Under the pieces are notes generated by a model. That model was not told where the DNA came from and searched no databases. It worked only from the letters and a program-made list of their open reading frames with translations. Positions 1-10,403 of a stretch of DNA of 43,504 nucleotides are shown here, one piece after another. The number at the start of each line of letters is the position of its first letter. The stretch's first letter is position 1. The DNA comes from Fibrobacteria bacterium AD312 (GTDB taxonomy: Bacteria > Fibrobacterota > Fibrobacteria > Fibrobacterales > Fibrobacteraceae), in contig LIUM01000045.1 of the NCBI GenBank assembly GCA_001462345.1, forward strand, positions 1 through 43,504, given 5' to 3'. Made by a program: the position numbers and the translations under genes.

Positions 1-60
1 CCTTATGTAAAGATAGAAGAACTATCACTCAATCTTGTACACTTTTTGGGGAGCACCTCA
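1..60. mobile_element. Probable insertion-sequence terminus (partial, cut by window edge)
   Basis: Read on the minus strand, this stretch starts with TGAGGTGCTCCCC at position 60 and continues to the window edge. It is nearly the same as the plus-strand sequence at 31363-31425: about 54 of 62 positions match with one gap. One copy sits inside a coding frame and the other is intergenic, so a mobile-element end explains both better than shared protein sequence. The TGA...CCCC...AAAAAGTGTACA pattern resembles IS3-type ends, but I cannot assign a family without a database. If correct, the element supplies the last roughly 19 codons and stop of the giant gene next to it. Confidence 0.5.
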
Positions 61-3000
61 TAACTAATGTAAAATTCCCTTGCTGCTGGGAACGAACCCG
101 TTACTTCTAAATGAGAATGGTCTGTTGTATCTAAATGGAATAGTTTTGCAGAGTCAACAGCGATATTCTTTATCCATTCGTTTTTATTCAAGAAAATTTT
201 ACTTGTAAAAAGTGTTGACCTATTTGGTCTTTCAGGTAATTTAGCTGTCGTATCGTCAATTCTACGATAAATACTACTATTCTTCCACTGATCAGCATGT
301 ATATATAAAGTGTCTTTTGTATCGCTCAATGTCATTTTTGATGAATCTGGATTAGAAATAGTCAATTTACGCTCGACGTCTCCACTTTTCAATACATTGC
401 CTATTTTTTCAAGTGAATCTAGAATTAAGAAAAAAGCACCTCTATCTACTCCAAATTTATCTTGTCTAATTACAAAATTATTTGTATCAGCGTAAAGTGT
501 AAAATCTGAAGGGATCTCTTTACTTCCCATTTCTCTAGTAAGATCAATCAATGTACTCGAAATTAAATTAGGAGGCCAAAAAGCAGCTGGAGAATTTACA
601 TTGTTTTTTATGATTCCATTCTTTGTCATGAGAATAGACCATAATGAATCAAATTTATCATTTACTTGATACTGAATTTTAGATCCAACATCATAATATT
701 TATAGCAATGAGAATTTCCATTTAATAAATCAGTGTAATCCATTTTGTTTGAACAGGAATCCATAATTTCTGAACGCCAATTCAAAGAAGCTGGATAAGT
801 AATTGTCTGCTTATGGGCATTCATATTATTACTCCATAATTGGTTACGTCCAACATAGAAGTCTACATTTACATGATGTAGTAATGGAGTACGTTTGACA
901 CCAACGCTATCAAGACTTGTCAAAGAAGTCTGACACCGGAAATATTTAGGCTTACTTGTGTCAAGAGACCAATACGCCGCATCATAATTTGATATGATAG
1001 GATCGCACTTTGAAGAATCACTTGCAGCGGCAACTCCAAGAGCTAGTACTTGATAATAATCAGAACTATCTTGTACACCGTAAAATTTCAAGTCAAAATA
1101 TGACGGGTACATATGGGTGGCATTTTCATCAGGAAAGAGGAATATATTTTTTCCACCAGGTAGCACATTTGCAGGAAGGAACGGCAAACACTGCATTTCA
1201 AAAGGAGTAAGTAGTCCATAACTTCGATTCGTTTGCCAATTTGATCCATCAAAATATGTGCCAAAAAAAGCACATCCTTTTAATGAGTTGTTTATATCGT
1301 TATTTTCTATAGCGGACCAATAACCTTTGTTATCATTACTGTAAATCGTTTTATTTGTATGATCAAAACGAATCGTACGATTAACAAGATTATCCATTCC
1401 AAAAGGAGCGTTCCAATAGGCCGTATCAGGTATTGTTAATTTTATATTAAAATAAATATAGCGGTATCTCTTAAAACTATCGCCGTGAAAAGTTTTACTA
1501 CTAGGATTGGGTCGGTCGTATACAGCATAATATTTCCCATCTTCTATTGCTGAAAAAGTAACATTAAATAACTTCTTGTTTGGATTGTATCCTTCTGCCG
1601 TTTCAGATTCATTGCCATTATAAGAACAGGATTCTGTCAAAATGTTATTTTCATCATACTTTGGTTCGCAACCTACATCTAATGTATCTGACAAATAAGA
1701 ATGAGAAGAAATATTTGAGGATGGTGGTGGAATAAAAAAGCCTTTTGTATTTCCAGTTATATCCTCTAGTGACCATATTACTTCAGAACGCCCCTTGATT
1801 GTTGCAAACCAAATAGATGTATCAGTAATATCTTTTGTTTCTTTTTTAACAGATTCCCATCCAGCAAGAGAAAAGACAACCATATCAAAATAGTTCTTAG
1901 AGTAGGTATCGTTATATCCATATTTCTCATCTTCTTCATTCGCAACTGTATGAGTTATTAGTTCTTGACTTAAATTCGATGAAGAAAAATGAACTGTATC
2001 TACATAATAAGAAATTTTTGTTTTTTGACCCGTTTCCCAGCATTTAATATTAAAAAACATCCAGCAATCTATATATTCAATTTCCCGTTCCACACGTCTC
2101 ACAACAACCAAATCCAAATTCTCCCTGTGACGCTTAATTCCTAAAGAGAATCTTTTTGGCTCATAGCCTATAATATTTTGCGTTCCAGAAAAAGTCCCAC
2201 TAACATGTACACCATTTTTTACAATGCTATCAGATAATGTCCAACCACTTAATTTAGCATCAATAAGATAATCAGCGACAGGTTCATAACGATATTTATC
2301 TCCAATGGACGAATCCTTCCATGCTTCGGATATGTATATAGATTTACTATTAGACATGTCACGCATAGATTCAGTATATTTTACGTTGAAACTAGATGAT
2401 TTGGTCACAATATTCTCACTTACATCTTTAGCAGAGATTTCTACAGTATATATTCCCGCATTGGTTTCAGTTGTTCCTAAACTATTCTTTCCATTCCATC
2501 GTACATGATATGCAGAGTCTCTAGCAGAAGCATTCTGTAAAGCGGATGAAACTAATGTATCTACGACATTTCCTTTGGAATTCTTAATAACTATGGTAAC
2601 ATAGGCATCTCGATATTTTATGCTGTATGGAATATCCATATAAGTGAGTTGAAATATACGACGTTCGCAAGTATCACAAGAAGCCGTTGCAGTATCATTT
2701 TTTAGAATAATAAAGTCAGATAATTTACTCGGTAAAGAGATTTCTAAATCAGGTAATTTTACATTTACTGTAATTGTATCTAACCTAGCATATAATTTGT
2801 CTGGATTATTAGTAATAACTTCAGAATAGATTTTGACTTTTCCTTCACTTGGGAAAGAACCAGAACTTGCCATACCATTCCATTTAAAATGAATTCCATA
2901 ATTCTTTGGATCAACAGTCCATCCATTTTTAAGTGCATCCAGAGTTTCACTACTAATATTAATCCAAGTAAATCCATCTTTATCACTATTACCAAAATAT

Positions 3001-6000
3001 ACAGGAATAAAATCAGTTTTAGAAGAATCATTTATAGAGAATATGTTGTTCCGTGAAATATGAAAAGCTCCTTCTGATTCAAAGACAATATGGCCTTTTT
3101 CCGAAAAGAGGCTCATAATACTGTCTGTTACTGAAAGTGGTAAAATTTCTGAGAAAGCTCCAAGATCAGAGCCTAATGTTGAATTTATACGATTAATATC
3201 AAGGTCTATTCCTACGAAAGGGTTTTTGTCTATACGACAAGCGAGGAAATGTTCTCCATTTGCTCCCATGCACGTATTCTCGAAATTTTTTGAATCATAA
3301 GCCACATTTAAGGTATCAGTATTTGAGAGTCCATTCCATTGTAAATGATACTTACCTTTATATTCATAGAACCACACCCCTTTTGACTTCGTGGTATCTC
3401 TTGGTTCTCCATAGAAGGGGTTTTGTTTTACTCCATTAAGTGATTTCTCAAATAATCCCTTGCCTTTAGAATCCTCGGCGTAAAGACGTATTTGATAGTT
3501 ATCATCAAAAGCGCCCTCTAAACGCAAACTAACATCTAGTGATTCCTTACCAGCCACTATAGAAGAATTATTACTAGGTTCAAATACAACATTCGGATAA
3601 TCTGTTGAGGGATCTAAAGTACCAAGTGTTATTTCTACAGAATCTGTTACCCATTTACACGAATCACAAGATTTAACTCCAAGTTCTATAAATAGAACTG
3701 TATCTTCTAAAGCTTCACGTTGTAAATAGCCAAGAATTCCTTCATTACTTTGAGAAGTTTTAGATAGATAAGCAAATGAATCGGATTGATTTGCGGAAAC
3801 CACACTTATGCCTTCTGTATGCCATGAAGAATCAGCATCAAAACGATATCGTAAACGATAGATTGCTTTTTCAGATTTCATTGAAGGAGGGGCTATTCCC
3901 GAAATAGCGACTACAGGAGATTTTAAATAGTCATTTGAGTTTGGTGAAACAATAGAAGGGTAACGATCGCCTATGTGGAATAAATCAGTTTTAGTTGATG
4001 CATTTCCTGCAGCATCTAAACAAACAGCAGTCAAATAACGTTTTCCATTCATATTACCGACAATATTTACTGGAATGACAAATTCAATCGAATCAGTATG
4101 TAATAGGGAAGAATTATCCTTACGAAGAATTGGTTGCCATGAAGTATCTGCATCCAAGCCCTGAACACTATAATAGCAATTCATTCCAGTTCGGTTTGTA
4201 ACCACATCATTATTTTCGGAAACTTTAATAGTTGCTCCATAGTTCTTTGAAGAATCAGCATATACTAATTTATTACTTACCAAAGACTTAATGTTTGGCG
4301 AATTTCTATCTATGCGTACCTTTGCTAAATTTGAATATACTGCTGCATTTTTCGCATCATCACGAACGGAAGCACTAATGTTATAATCTCCGTCAGATAG
4401 CTTAATACTCTGCATTTCGGTCCATGTCCCAATAACGGAATTACTTATCTTATCTTCTATCCAAATGGAATCGCCAGCCCTATCAACTATTGTAGTATCT
4501 AATGCATGTATAAAATCCCATCCAATTGTAACAGGAGTAGAATCGCGACCAGAAAGATTTTCAGTAACAGAATAAGAAATACTTAACAAGCTATCTTCTG
4601 ACACATATGTGTAATTTACATCTCGTGAAGGACGAACCAATTTTTCATAAATTCCGCCAGTTCCTGCGTCCACTGCTCCTGATTTATTTATACTAAGAAT
4701 AGGAGCAGTTCTATCTATACGTAAATAAGCGTATTCCGTTGAATGATTCAAGTTTATATCATTCACTATTTTCCATTCTGAATCGGAAGGGTATTTCTTT
4801 CCTGCAGCTATATTTGCGACGAATCTATTCAATGAATCATACATCACTTTATTTGGCACTGCAAAGTCCACCGCATAAGCTTTCACTCGGTAAAAGCCGT
4901 CATTCAAAGTATTCGTTGTATTCAAGTCACTCCATGCTACAGCAAAATCTTTGGATATAATATCATACAGTGCAGGAAATTCACCAATATACGTAAATGT
5001 TCCCATGGAATCATTATTGTTTGAATTTTCACGTTCTAGAGTCCACCGCATAATTCGAATGTCAGGATCATTTATCGTATCATTCCATGAAAAACGCGCT
5101 GCAAAAAGATTACTATCTGGATTTTGCACTGAAGACGATGTAATGTCAAAAATTGGAGGTGTTTTGTCTACAATAAAACGAATATTATATATGTCACTAG
5201 TGTCTGGTTTTTCAGTTCCTGTAGAAGAATCCACAATTGCCGTTTTAAATCGCCAAATATATTCACCTGTTTTTAGATTCAAAGAATCCGTAGATATTTT
5301 AGACTTAAACGTTGCATCGCGATTCCCTTGCAGCATCACTTCCATTTCGTTATACATTATTTTATTCTGTTCGCCATCCTTAAAAATAGCATCATAGGCA
5401 CCTACAACACGGAACCCTTGATAATCAAGAACACTAGCATACGCTTCAAAGTCATTGACATTGTTTAGTACAACATCAAGAGTAGGCCATATAGGTTCAA
5501 GCATATTATCTGTTGCCTTAAAGAGATAATAGAATCGCTGAGTGTTAGATAACCCAATCTTATTCACCGTGCTGATTGTTACTGTATTTTGATTATCTTT
5601 TTGAATTGAAAGAAGGTTGTCGTAGTACTTGGTCGCTTCAAAACTGAACGTTCCATCTTTCTTAACAGGATGTTTTTCAGAACGAAGCTTCGTCCATTCG
5701 CCGCCAGAAGTGCGCTTATAAACTTCACATACATCATTTTCGTCTGGATCCTTCATAATATCACACTCCCAAGCAATTTCTTCCTGGTAGTTGAAACTCA
5801 TTTTAATTTGTCTTAAACGATGCGGCATCAAATCATCCACAACGAAAGAATATTTTTCAATCCAATTATCTACAGTAATTGTAGGAACATTGTAACGTTC
5901 CACATGACGAATGGGAACTAATTTAGGTGTAATATTTCCATTTGAGTCAAGTCCATCCACACGCTCCCAGCGATCCACCTTCATACCCATTTTTGACCAA

Positions 6001-7877
6001 TTTGCTCGAGACTTAAGGTCCAAAGAATTTTTTTGAAAATACGTGTAATGTTCCTTTTTGAGCGAACCTTTTTCCCCATAAAGACCAATTTCGCAAAGTG
6101 CTTCTGGATCATTCTTATTTTGCTCGTAATAACATTTTGCATCCACTGTGCGTTTTGTGGAATCACTTACAAATAACGCTAAGTTCACAAAGGGTTTCTC
6201 ATATAGAAAATCTTCCATAAGGTAAGGTATGACGGTAGCGGTATCGCCCTGAACTTGGGAATAGGTGTTGGAAGGACCATTCCATTTTGATTGATATTTG
6301 GACATTACAGGCTGGGCGTGAGAATCTATGAAGTCTAATGCCACAGGGTATATAGTTTCAAAAATTTCAGCACCGACCACTAACGCAACTGATGTAACCA
6401 TCGCTATTTTTATCGGTAAAGATAATGACGGATTCCAAGACAAACTCACGCCCACCATAGGAATCGCAATCATCGCAGCACTGACCAATACAGAGGATCT
6501 TTCTGGAGGCATTTGTGCTGTATTGAATGCTCCATCATAAGGATAGCGCTTCACATCTAGTCTCTCATCGTTTAAGAAAGATACATCCTGTCCTTTACTT
6601 GACCAGTCTGGAACAATGATAGATCCATTTTCTGTCAACCAAAATCCTGCTAGGCCTGCCATCATAGCAGTCATGACTTCAGCGTATTGTATCTCAAACG
6701 GATTATCATTTAAAATCTGTGCCCATGCGTTCATCAAAGGAACACGCAACACATCCGTTACCAATAATTTTGTAGTCATTTGCATACCGCCTGTCTTGGG
6801 ACTTGAAGCGGTAAGCCCTCTTGTTGCATGAACCAAGCGAAACATGGGCTGTTGATGGTTCGGATTGAATTCCTTGTGCTTCAAAACATTGATGCCTGCA
6901 TCTGTGTTGTCTGGATTGATGTAGGTGACCATCGGATCGCTTTCTTTGTAGCCAAACATACTTTGCAAGCCAATATCTGTGCCAATAGCAAGCACGCCTT
7001 GTCCAAGATTCGCAAACCCAAGGATTTTCAAGAACAATGCAATTCCAGTTGAAATCGGGTCGTTCGTCAAACCAGCGAGCAGGATGGAAGCCATCTCCAT
7101 TTCCACAAAAGCCATGCTTGAATAAATGCCTGTATTCGTCCAGTCGTGCATTGATACCAAGAGCTCAAGCGAGCGGACGCCTCCATGTGGAGAATCCAGC
7201 GTAATCACCTTATCCACATCCTCATTGTAGGCATCGCCCTGCACATACTCGCGAGAAATGACACCTCCCATACTATGGGCGATAAGAATGTTACGAGTGG
7301 GAGGCAGACGGTCATAATTGCCATTTTTTCGCCACTCATGCAAAAAATTTCTACCTTGAGCTTTGACTTCTTGTGCTTCTTCTATAAGCGACCGTCTAAC
7401 ATTGCAACCCGTCCATGTCGGATTCCCTAGCTCATGTGCATTTACGGCAGGAGATTCTGCTGGATTGATGAAGGAGCGCTGAGCGTAGATGTAGGGAGAA
7501 TTATAAAGATTCTCCTTGTTTAATGTCCAGTTACCGCTTGAATCGATTGTTCTGTCTTCAAAAATGAGTGAATCTAACCAATAAGTTAAATTGTATCCTT
7601 TATATTCGCCTTTGCAAGTGTTATTGTTCCAGTATTGCCCCATCGAATTGATGGCAATACCGCCTTGGTATTTTTCATCACATATTTCTTCTTCCTTGTG
7701 ATTGTTTTGAAATTGGAATGCATCTTCATCCATGCTTGAGCAATTCGGCAGACCATTTTTCTCATCAGATGCACCATGCACCATGATGACATTGTAATTG
7801 GTGATGGCTTCCATCGGTTGGTTGCTTGCGAGAGAAGCTATCGCAAAGATAGCCAATGTGAAGAATATTTTTTTCAT
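3..7877 (-). CDS. Giant secreted lipase/esterase-like protein with Ig-like repeats, 2,624 aa; 3' end possibly IS-derived
   Basis: Begins with a Sec signal peptide (MKKIFFTLAIFAIASLAS) followed by an alpha/beta-hydrolase region. An oxyanion-type VHG lies at residues 33-35, the nucleophile elbow HSMGG at 201-205 (Ser202) and LDSPHGG at 227-233, all typical of PGAP1/lipase-like enzymes. A hydrophobic stretch at about 465-520 may be membrane-associated. The remaining roughly 2,000 residues are rich in Asp, Ser, Asn and Trp, with repeated 'drtaP', 'Wnd' and 'YtxxI.A.D' patterns of Ig-like domains, including a FlgD-like one near 'NAGIYTVEISAKD'. It likely acts on the cell surface or is secreted; the substrate is unknown. 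The start overlaps the upstream lipoprotein stop by 4 bp (ATGA), so translation is probably coupled. The stop is TAA at 3-5. The last residues (EVLPKKCTRLSDSSSIFT) lie in the putative IS end, so the native C terminus, perhaps with a sorting signal, may be missing. Confidence 0.8.
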   Translation of the reverse strand: MKKIFFTLAIFAIASLASNQPMEAITNYNVIMVHGASDEKNGLPNCSSMDEDAFQFQNNHKEEEICDEKYQGGIAINSMGQYWNNNTCKGEYKGYNLTYWLDSLIFEDRTIDSSGNWTLNKENLYNSPYIYAQRSFINPAESPAVNAHELGNPTWTGCNVRRSLIEEAQEVKAQGRNFLHEWRKNGNYDRLPPTRNILIAHSMGGVISREYVQGDAYNEDVDKVITLDSPHGGVRSLELLVSMHDWTNTGIYSSMAFVEMEMASILLAGLTNDPISTGIALFLKILGFANLGQGVLAIGTDIGLQSMFGYKESDPMVTYINPDNTDAGINVLKHKEFNPNHQQPMFRLVHATRGLTASSPKTGGMQMTTKLLVTDVLRVPLMNAWAQILNDNPFEIQYAEVMTAMMAGLAGFWLTENGSIIVPDWSSKGQDVSFLNDERLDVKRYPYDGAFNTAQMPPERSSVLVSAAMIAIPMVGVSLSWNPSLSLPIKIAMVTSVALVVGAEIFETIYPVALDFIDSHAQPVMSKYQSKWNGPSNTYSQVQGDTATVIPYLMEDFLYEKPFVNLALFVSDSTKRTVDAKCYYEQNKNDPEALCEIGLYGEKGSLKKEHYTYFQKNSLDLKSRANWSKMGMKVDRWERVDGLDSNGNITPKLVPIRHVERYNVPTITVDNWIEKYSFVVDDLMPHRLRQIKMSFNYQEEIAWECDIMKDPDENDVCEVYKRTSGGEWTKLRSEKHPVKKDGTFSFEATKYYDNLLSIQKDNQNTVTISTVNKIGLSNTQRFYYLFKATDNMLEPIWPTLDVVLNNVNDFEAYASVLDYQGFRVVGAYDAIFKDGEQNKIMYNEMEVMLQGNRDATFKSKISTDSLNLKTGEYIWRFKTAIVDSSTGTEKPDTSDIYNIRFIVDKTPPIFDITSSSVQNPDSNLFAARFSWNDTINDPDIRIMRWTLERENSNNNDSMGTFTYIGEFPALYDIISKDFAVAWSDLNTTNTLNDGFYRVKAYAVDFAVPNKVMYDSLNRFVANIAAGKKYPSDSEWKIVNDINLNHSTEYAYLRIDRTAPILSINKSGAVDAGTGGIYEKLVRPSRDVNYTYVSEDSLLSISYSVTENLSGRDSTPVTIGWDFIHALDTTIVDRAGDSIWIEDKISNSVIGTWTEMQSIKLSDGDYNISASVRDDAKNAAVYSNLAKVRIDRNSPNIKSLVSNKLVYADSSKNYGATIKVSENNDVVTNRTGMNCYYSVQGLDADTSWQPILRKDNSSLLHTDSIEFVIPVNIVGNMNGKRYLTAVCLDAAGNASTKTDLFHIGDRYPSIVSPNSNDYLKSPVVAISGIAPPSMKSEKAIYRLRYRFDADSSWHTEGISVVSANQSDSFAYLSKTSQSNEGILGYLQREALEDTVLFIELGVKSCDSCKWVTDSVEITLGTLDPSTDYPNVVFEPSNNSSIVAGKESLDVSLRLEGAFDDNYQIRLYAEDSKGKGLFEKSLNGVKQNPFYGEPRDTTKSKGVWFYEYKGKYHLQWNGLSNTDTLNVAYDSKNFENTCMGANGEHFLACRIDKNPFVGIDLDINRINSTLGSDLGAFSEILPLSVTDSIMSLFSEKGHIVFESEGAFHISRNNIFSINDSSKTDFIPVYFGNSDKDGFTWINISSETLDALKNGWTVDPKNYGIHFKWNGMASSGSFPSEGKVKIYSEVITNNPDKLYARLDTITVNVKLPDLEISLPSKLSDFIILKNDTATASCDTCERRIFQLTYMDIPYSIKYRDAYVTIVIKNSKGNVVDTLVSSALQNASARDSAYHVRWNGKNSLGTTETNAGIYTVEISAKDVSENIVTKSSSFNVKYTESMRDMSNSKSIYISEAWKDSSIGDKYRYEPVADYLIDAKLSGWTLSDSIVKNGVHVSGTFSGTQNIIGYEPKRFSLGIKRHRENLDLVVVRRVEREIEYIDCWMFFNIKCWETGQKTKISYYVDTVHFSSSNLSQELITHTVANEEDEKYGYNDTYSKNYFDMVVFSLAGWESVKKETKDITDTSIWFATIKGRSEVIWSLEDITGNTKGFFIPPPSSNISSHSYLSDTLDVGCEPKYDENNILTESCSYNGNESETAEGYNPNKKLFNVTFSAIEDGKYYAVYDRPNPSSKTFHGDSFKRYRYIYFNIKLTIPDTAYWNAPFGMDNLVNRTIRFDHTNKTIYSNDNKGYWSAIENNDINNSLKGCAFFGTYFDGSNWQTNRSYGLLTPFEMQCLPFLPANVLPGGKNIFLFPDENATHMYPSYFDLKFYGVQDSSDYYQVLALGVAAASDSSKCDPIISNYDAAYWSLDTSKPKYFRCQTSLTSLDSVGVKRTPLLHHVNVDFYVGRNQLWSNNMNAHKQTITYPASLNWRSEIMDSCSNKMDYTDLLNGNSHCYKYYDVGSKIQYQVNDKFDSLWSILMTKNGIIKNNVNSPAAFWPPNLISSTLIDLTREMGSKEIPSDFTLYADTNNFVIRQDKFGVDRGAFFLILDSLEKIGNVLKSGDVERKLTISNPDSSKMTLSDTKDTLYIHADQWKNSSIYRRIDDTTAKLPERPNRSTLFTSKIFLNKNEWIKNIAVDSAKLFHLDTTDHSHLEVTGSFPAAREFYISYEVLPKKCTRLSDSSSIFT

Positions 7878-8833
7878 GGTTTTGTATCCAAGTGAGAAAA
7901 ATCGTTGCTGGTATAATGAATTTCATTGCCAAGAGAGTCAACAAAAAAACGATCTACGGGATCTGCATGAATCCAAATAGTGGAATAGTTTTTATCGAAT
8001 TTCAAATCCTCTATATTCAAAATAAAGTCTAGAAACATACTTTCTTGAATTTTTACATATTTTCCCAACAACTCGGTATATATTCCTTGCATTTGTGTTA
8101 TTGCACTATCTTTTTTTTCTCCATCAGCCCAAATATCTATTTGATGATTATTTAATTGATTTTTTTGAACACAAATAATATTGTTTTTATAAAAATGAAA
8201 ATCTAAACATGAAGCAAGCCAAGCTTCTTCCGCATTAAAGCGTTTTAGAAGTATGATCCCAGTCAATGTGTCTAATACACCATACTGGCAAGTATCGCCA
8301 CCTATTGTATTTGCAGGCATGATTCCCATTCCCAGCACCAACAATTTCTCATCCATCCAAGGTCGAATCTGAAAACGAGAAGCTGGAGAAGCAGAATACC
8401 GATGTAGTTTCCCTACACAGCTACCGCTCCACTTCGGCTTGATCTTTCTCGGCTTCTCACCGATTTTCCATAGAACGATTCCGTTTTCCAAATCGCCTCC
8501 ATATACCATTGAATCCGTTACTTGTCCCATGATGATTGTTTCCCAATTGACTGTATCGCCCCAGACCACTGGTTGCCTGCTCCTATAGTTCACCAAATGC
8601 AGTCCACCATTCCCTTTTATGCTATAGCTCTCGCTTGCATCGGCAGATATCATGCCAAACATCGCACCACCAGTCTGCGAATGAAAAGTGCGGTGAGATG
8701 TTTGCAACGCTAAAGAATCATTGACGATTCCCACAATCCGTCCTGCCGTTCGCTCACTGTCCCACCATTCCTCTGTACGGGAGCAAGAAATCAAAAAAAG
8801 AGCTATAGCGAGGATACAGAACAGCTTTTTCAT
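7874..8833 (-). CDS. Lipoprotein, paralogue family member 1 (319 aa)
   Basis: Unknown function. The N terminus MKKLFCILAIALFLISC is a lipoprotein signal with lipobox LISC, so the mature protein is lipid-anchored. It shares a strongly conserved N-terminal half with the genes at 8830-9771 and 10502-11440 (SCSRTEEWWDSER, then TSHRTFHSQTGG, and VNWET...QVTDSMVYGGDL). The C-terminal half has drifted except for YSTIWI and FVDSLGNEI near the end. The start codon overlaps the upstream paralogue stop (ATGA) and the stop overlaps the giant gene start, giving a tight lipoprotein-lipoprotein-giant unit. I infer a joint envelope role with the giant protein from this coupling. The internal repeats look beta-rich, but I recognise no named domain. 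Confidence 0.8.
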   Translation of the reverse strand: MKKLFCILAIALFLISCSRTEEWWDSERTAGRIVGIVNDSLALQTSHRTFHSQTGGAMFGMISADASESYSIKGNGGLHLVNYRSRQPVVWGDTVNWETIIMGQVTDSMVYGGDLENGIVLWKIGEKPRKIKPKWSGSCVGKLHRYSASPASRFQIRPWMDEKLLVLGMGIMPANTIGGDTCQYGVLDTLTGIILLKRFNAEEAWLASCLDFHFYKNNIICVQKNQLNNHQIDIWADGEKKDSAITQMQGIYTELLGKYVKIQESMFLDFILNIEDLKFDKNYSTIWIHADPVDRFFVDSLGNEIHYTSNDFSHLDTKP

Positions 8834-9771
8834 CGATTGCTCTCCAAGTGGGAAAATTCTTCACTAGTATACCAAATCTCATTGCCAAGAGAGTCAACAA
8901 AATAGCGATTTAGCGGACTTGTATAAATCCAAATAGTGGAATAGTTTTCATTAAATTTTAAGTTTTCCAAATTCAAAATAAAATCAGTGAAAGATGGTTC
9001 ATCTACTTTTATGTAGTTTCCCCATAATTCGGTAAATTCTAGATTTCCATTAATTTTCTTACTATCGGATAATTCAGCGTTTACAACAATATCTATCTGA
9101 TATAAACCCTTTGCTTTTAAACATATAATCTGATTATTTGAATATCGAATATCCAAACATTCAGAAAGCCAAGCTTCCTCTTCGCTGTTAAATCGACTTA
9201 ATACCGCTTCACTAGTTGAGGTATCTAATACGGCATATTGGCATGTATCCGCCCGAAGTTGATTTGTCGGTGTTTTTCCAAGTAGCAAGAATTTACCATC
9301 ACGCCAAGGCCTTACTCGAAAATCGGGAATAGAACTTTTGCGTAACCTAAATGCACAGTTTCCACTCCATTTTGGTTTTATTTTTTTGGGTTTCTCACCG
9401 ATTTTCCAAAGAACAATTTCATTCCATAAATCACCACCATACACCATTGAATCAGTCACTTGTCCTATGATGTTTGTTTCCCAATTGACAGTATCGCTCC
9501 AGACCACAGGTTGCTTGCTCCTATAGTTAACAAGATGCAGACCACCATGATTTTTTACAATATAACTTTCACTTGCATCTGCTGATATCATGCCAAACAT
9601 CGCGCCACCAGTCTGCGAATGAAACGTACGATGTGACGTTCGTAAGGCTAATGAATCATTAACAATGCCAACAACCCACCCTACATTGCGTTCACTGTCC
9701 CACCACTCCTCTGTACCGGAGCAAGAAATCAAAAAAAGAGCTACTAGTGTAGTGTATAAATAGAGTTTCAT
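8830..9771 (-). CDS. Lipoprotein, paralogue family member 2 (313 aa)
   Basis: Second copy of the paralogous lipoprotein family. The frame is open up to 9852, but the start at 9771 is preferred. It gives MKLYLYTTLVALFLISCS, a clean lipoprotein signal with lipobox LISC, and is preceded by GGAGGG at a proper distance. The longer version would place an unlikely 27-residue extension before the signal. It is much closer to the copy at 10502-11440 than to the one at 7874-8833; for example, both carry GDLWNEIVLWKIGEKPKKIKPKW. The stop overlaps the next start by 4 bp. Function unknown; it is probably an outer-membrane or surface-anchored component. Confidence 0.8.
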   Translation of the reverse strand: MKLYLYTTLVALFLISCSGTEEWWDSERNVGWVVGIVNDSLALRTSHRTFHSQTGGAMFGMISADASESYIVKNHGGLHLVNYRSKQPVVWSDTVNWETNIIGQVTDSMVYGGDLWNEIVLWKIGEKPKKIKPKWSGNCAFRLRKSSIPDFRVRPWRDGKFLLLGKTPTNQLRADTCQYAVLDTSTSEAVLSRFNSEEEAWLSECLDIRYSNNQIICLKAKGLYQIDIVVNAELSDSKKINGNLEFTELWGNYIKVDEPSFTDFILNLENLKFNENYSTIWIYTSPLNRYFVDSLGNEIWYTSEEFSHLESNR

Positions 9772-9867
9772 ATAGAGCCCTCCGTTCGCAAAAAAAATAA
9801 AGTTTTTTAACAAAACAGTAAATCTACTTTGTATGTTTCTCGGTACCATCAAAATTCCAATAGATTA

Positions 9868-10293
9868 CTAATAGGAATAAAGAGTTACAGACGATGGATT
9901 CAGGTTTACATTCTCTTTGACTGTTGGAAAAATTTCGATGGAATTTGTATTTTCGCACAAACCGAAAACTTCCATGTTGTTGAAGGTAAAATTCCCCTCA
10001 TCGTCGATATCGACGTCTGCTCCTGCACCGATTTGCAAGTGCCGAAGGGTTATCTTTTTTTCAAAATAGGCTGTATCGAATCCGTCTAGGTGAAGAGTCG
10101 AGGTTCCAGTGCGGTTAATCATTTCCGGTAACTCAGTATCGACATTAATCGAGTCTATGGTAGCATTGCCAAATGTACCCGAAAGCGACCATTGGATTTC
10201 AACAGGTTGAGGGGTTACGACTTCCGACGATTCGTCTGAAAAACACCCATAAAGCGCAAAAAATGTAACGGCAAGGAATATTATTTTTTTCAT
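9868..10293 (-). CDS. Small lipoprotein, 141 aa, unknown function
   Basis: Begins MKKIIFLAVTFFALYGC, a lipoprotein signal with lipobox LYGC, followed by a Ser/Glu/Thr/Pro-rich linker and a predicted beta-rich domain with many Thr, Asp and Asn residues. I recognise no catalytic motif. An AGGAGA lies upstream in the transcript. It sits between two near-identical lipoprotein paralogues, in the place left by a collapsed fourth copy. It may therefore be an insertion into the array, or an original member whose neighbours were duplicated around it. Confidence 0.7.
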   Translation of the reverse strand: MKKIIFLAVTFFALYGCFSDESSEVVTPQPVEIQWSLSGTFGNATIDSINVDTELPEMINRTGTSTLHLDGFDTAYFEKKITLRHLQIGAGADVDIDDEGNFTFNNMEVFGLCENTNSIEIFPTVKENVNLNPSSVTLYSY

Positions 10294-10403
10294 CTGCTCT
10301 CCTTTTCTATAAACCTAACAATTATTTATAAAACCAACACCCCACATCTGACAATTTTATGTAAAAAAAAATACATGCTTTCATGGAAATCGGTCTGTGA
10401 AAA

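Noticed and set aside
4951-5397. 148-codon plus-strand frame inside the giant gene
   Set aside because: The minus-strand frame is open for 2,624 codons with a signal peptide and domains; the plus-strand reading is a shadow.
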